Below are positions 35,020 through 37,065 of a DNA stretch of 37,065 bases, piece after piece. The notes beneath the pieces were generated by a model that saw only the letters and a program-made list of their open reading frames with translations, was not told the DNA's origin and searched no databases. Each line of letters starts with the position of its first letter. The stretch's first letter is position 1. The DNA lies in NCBI GenBank assembly GCA_945863875.1, contig CAMBBS010000040.1, positions 1 through 37,065 of the forward strand. The letters are read 5' to 3'. The position numbers were made by a program, and so were the translations under genes. This DNA is from Desulfopila aestuarii DSM 18488. Lineage in GTDB: Bacteria; Desulfobacterota; Desulfobulbia; Desulfobulbales; Desulfocapsaceae.

Positions 35020-35639
35020 GCCATTAACCTCTTCTCAAGGCTTTCGATTACCGGTTGCACCAGAATCACTTTTTTGTGCAGCAGCAGGTCATAGACATTG
35101 AGTCCTTCCGAGGACATTACCTTGTAGCCGTTGACATTACGTGAAGATTTGGTCAAACTCTCGGGGGCGTTGTCGGTCACGATGATGCCGTTGTCGATAT
35201 CGAGAACACGCATTATGTTGACAAAATCCTTTGATTTAATCTGGTCCATGGAGAAATTATCCAGGACAACAAGATTCCCTTCCTGAAACCGGGCACTAAG
35301 AGCCATTGAAACCGCCTGCTGTCGTACCTTGCGATTAAGCTTAAAGCTGTAATCTCTGGGTTTTGGACCAAAAGCAACTCCACCACCCCGCCACAGAGGC
35401 GATCTATTCGTACCGGCTCTGGCTCGTCCTGTCCCCTTCTGCCGCCAGGGTTTTCTTCCCCCGCCGCTTACTTCAACCCGCGTTTTCGTACAGGCGTTAC
35501 CTGAACGTTTTGCTGCACGTTGCATGCGAACAACTTCATGAAGGATATACTCTTTTACTTCACGGTTGAACACGGCGTCGTTCAGCTCAATTTCGCCAAC
35601 ACTCTCATTCTTGGTGTTAACTATATTTACAGTAGACAT
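35016..35639 (-). CDS. rplD: 50S ribosomal protein L4
   Basis: L4 lines the exit tunnel and in E. coli represses the S10 operon. The 207-aa protein has the long basic tunnel loop (KPWRQKGTGRARAGTNRSPLWRGGGVAFGP) and the NGYKVMSSEGLNVYDLL end. It follows rplC by 35 nt and overlaps rplW. Confidence 0.98.
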   Translation of the reverse strand: MSTVNIVNTKNESVGEIELNDAVFNREVKEYILHEVVRMQRAAKRSGNACTKTRVEVSGGGRKPWRQKGTGRARAGTNRSPLWRGGGVAFGPKPRDYSFKLNRKVRQQAVSMALSARFQEGNLVVLDNFSMDQIKSKDFVNIMRVLDIDNGIIVTDNAPESLTKSSRNVNGYKVMSSEGLNVYDLLLHKKVILVQPVIESLEKRLMA

Positions 35640-35674
35640 ATTAATCTCCTCGAACCTGTCAGATCACATTTCTC

Positions 35675-36304
35675 TTATTTCTTAAAAATCTTCAACAGGC
35701 CGTTTTTTGCTCCAGGAAGCGGTCCCTTCAGGAGTACAACGTTTTCCTCAGACCGAACGTCAACCACGACCACGTTCTTGCGCAACACGGTATCGTTACC
35801 CATTCGACCGGGCATTTTTTTCCCTTTCACGACCCGAGCCGGATAGGCACTGCAACCAATGGATCCCGGTGCACGATGGAACATGGAGCCATGTCCGGAC
35901 CCACCACCACTGAAACCATGGCGTTTGATGACACCTTGAAATCCACGCCCCTTGCTGGTTCCCTGAACGTCTACCTTATCACCAACCTTGACCACGGCAT
36001 CCAAACTCACTTCCTGACCGACTTCATAGGCCGAAATATCAGCAACCCTGAATTCCCGAATGAAATAGTACCCATCGGAATTGGATTTTTTTAAATGACC
36101 ACTGATCGCCTTGTTCACTCTGCTGGCCTTTTTATCACCAAAACCCACCTGGATGGCACTGTATCCATCTGTAGCTTCGGTTTTCACCTGAAGGACTTTA
36201 CACGGACCAGCCTCGATAACAGTAACCGGAACCGCCTGACCCACTTCATCATAAACGCGAGTCATCCCAACTTTTTTTCCTAATATACCCATTGACTTTG
36301 GCAT
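35675..36304 (-). CDS. rplC: 50S ribosomal protein L3
   Basis: L3 is an early assembly protein near the peptidyl-transferase centre. The 209-aa protein starts [20 protein letters not shown] and contains [20 protein letters not shown] and [23 protein letters not shown], including the glutamine loop that is methylated in E. coli. It lies 41 nt after rpsJ. Confidence 0.98.
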   Translation of the reverse strand: MPKSMGILGKKVGMTRVYDEVGQAVPVTVIEAGPCKVLQVKTEATDGYSAIQVGFGDKKASRVNKAISGHLKKSNSDGYYFIREFRVADISAYEVGQEVSLDAVVKVGDKVDVQGTSKGRGFQGVIKRHGFSGGGSGHGSMFHRAPGSIGCSAYPARVVKGKKMPGRMGNDTVLRKNVVVVDVRSEENVVLLKGPLPGAKNGLLKIFKK

Positions 36305-36345
36305 AATATTACCCGATGCTTCAATTTACTTTTACGTCGTGCCTG

Positions 36346-36660
36346 CTACGGCAACTTGATTTCGACATCGACGCCTGCGGACAACTCCAGCTTCATAAGC
36401 AGATCAATCGTCTGCTGCGTGGGCTCCAGTATATCCAATAACCGACGATGGGTTCTCATTTCAAAGTGTTCTCGAGATTTTTTATCCACGTGAGGTGAAC
36501 GAAGAACACAGAATTTATTGATAGTGGTAGGCAACGGTATCGGTCCTGCCACTGCTGATCCTGTTCTTCTGGCTGTTTCAACTATCTCGGTAGTAGATTG
36601 ATCAAGTAGTTTATGATCATACGCTTTCAGCCGGATACGAATTTTTTCTGTTGGTATCAT
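36346..36660 (-). CDS. rpsJ: 30S ribosomal protein S10
   Basis: S10 is a head protein of the 30S subunit and, as NusE, a partner in transcription antitermination. The 104-aa protein has [28 protein letters not shown] and the [20 protein letters not shown] segment. It begins nine bases after tuf ends, so it shares a transcript with tuf rather than having its own visible leader. Confidence 0.98.
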   Translation of the reverse strand: MIPTEKIRIRLKAYDHKLLDQSTTEIVETARRTGSAVAGPIPLPTTINKFCVLRSPHVDKKSREHFEMRTHRRLLDILEPTQQTIDLLMKLELSAGVDVEIKLP

Positions 36661-36669
36661 TACACACCT

Positions 36670-37065
36670 TTAAGCAATAATTTCACTGATGACGCCGGCA
36701 CCAACAGTACGTCCACCCTCACGGATGGCAAAACGCAGGCCGACATCCATGGCAATCGGCGTAATCAATTCAACGGAAGCGCTGATATTGTCGCCCGGCA
36801 TAACCATCTCAACGCCGTCGGCCAGAGTAACAACTCCGGTAACATCTGTGGTTCGGAAATAAAACTGCGGTCGATAGCCATTGAAAAACGGCGTATGACG
36901 GCCACCCTCATCTTTGCCGAGAATATAGCACTCGCACTTGAACTTGGTATGCGGGGTGATCGACTTCGGGGCGGCAAGAACCTGACCTCGCTCGATCTCT
37001 TCCCGCTTCACGCCGCGAAGAAGGGCGCCGATATTGTCACCAGCCTGACCCTCGTCGAGAAGTTT
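36670..37065 (-). CDS. tuf: elongation factor Tu, C-terminal part (partial)
   Basis: The last 131 residues of EF-Tu are present; the gene runs off the right end of the window. The frame is open to base 37065 and reads [29 protein letters not shown], the end of domain II, then domain III with [27 protein letters not shown] and the terminal [17 protein letters not shown]-Tu delivers aminoacyl-tRNA to the ribosome. Its place directly before rpsJ is the usual str to S10 junction. Confidence 0.98.
   Translation of the reverse strand, partial: KLLDEGQAGDNIGALLRGVKREEIERGQVLAAPKSITPHTKFKCECYILGKDEGGRHTPFFNGYRPQFYFRTTDVTGVVTLADGVEMVMPGDNISASVELITPIAMDVGLRFAIREGGRTVGAGVISEIIA

Noticed and set aside
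1-37065. CRISPR arrays, rRNA genes, insertion sequences, replication origin, riboswitches
   Set aside because: I found no regularly spaced repeats, no rRNA sequence, no transposase gene, no DnaA-box cluster and no recognisable riboswitch on either strand.

Overview
The window is a stretch of bacterial housekeeping chromosome, almost all of it read on the minus strand. It looks like a Desulfobacterota (former Deltaproteobacteria) genome, perhaps Desulfobulbaceae-like. The grounds are the order frr-uppS-cdsA-dxr-rseP-tsaB-ispG-proS-rel, a map-infA-rpmJ arrangement inside the spc operon, a tandem glgC pair and a zinc-binding set of ribosomal proteins. The assignment comes from family knowledge only; no search was run.

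Layout from left to right. (1) 1-601: two tiny overlapping plus-strand genes of unknown function, a 10-bp tandem repeat, a bidirectional terminator and a tRNA-Arg(CCU) gene on the minus strand. This is the only part that looks accessory, and it could be the edge of an element integrated at the 3' end of the tRNA gene. (2) 615-4458: two overlapping ADP-glucose pyrophosphorylase-type genes behind a DHH-family phosphoesterase. (3) 4459-6019: a 472-nt gap with a dyad symmetry, then the only sizeable plus-strand gene, an LptF/LptG-family lipopolysaccharide-export permease, ending at a terminator shared with the convergent FKBP gene. (4) 6118-20152: a long minus-strand run. In transcription order it is rpsB, tsf, pyrH, frr, uppS, cdsA, dxr, rseP, tsaB, ispG, proS, rel, an Smr-domain gene and an FKBP-type prolyl isomerase. 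Several junctions overlap as ATGA or TGATG. (5) 20354-21136: a YkgJ-type cysteine-cluster protein wedged between the end of the ribosomal cluster and rpsB. (6) 21209-37065: the complete S10-spc-alpha ribosomal supercluster behind the 3' end of tuf, closing with a strong terminator after rplQ.

The genes cover translation (ribosomal proteins, EF-Tu, EF-Ts, ribosome recycling, prolyl-tRNA synthetase, t6A modification), transcription (RpoA), secretion (SecY, RseP), isoprenoid and envelope lipid synthesis (Dxr, IspG, UppS, CdsA, LptG), glycogen synthesis (GlgC pair) and the stringent response (Rel).

I see no clear undescribed system. The observations most worth a second look are: a Rel protein with an eroded ppGpp hydrolase site but an intact synthetase site; TTG start codons on five small-subunit ribosomal protein genes and on no large-subunit gene; a structured gap in which the rpsD stop codon sits in a hairpin loop; and the small genes at the tRNA-Arg boundary.
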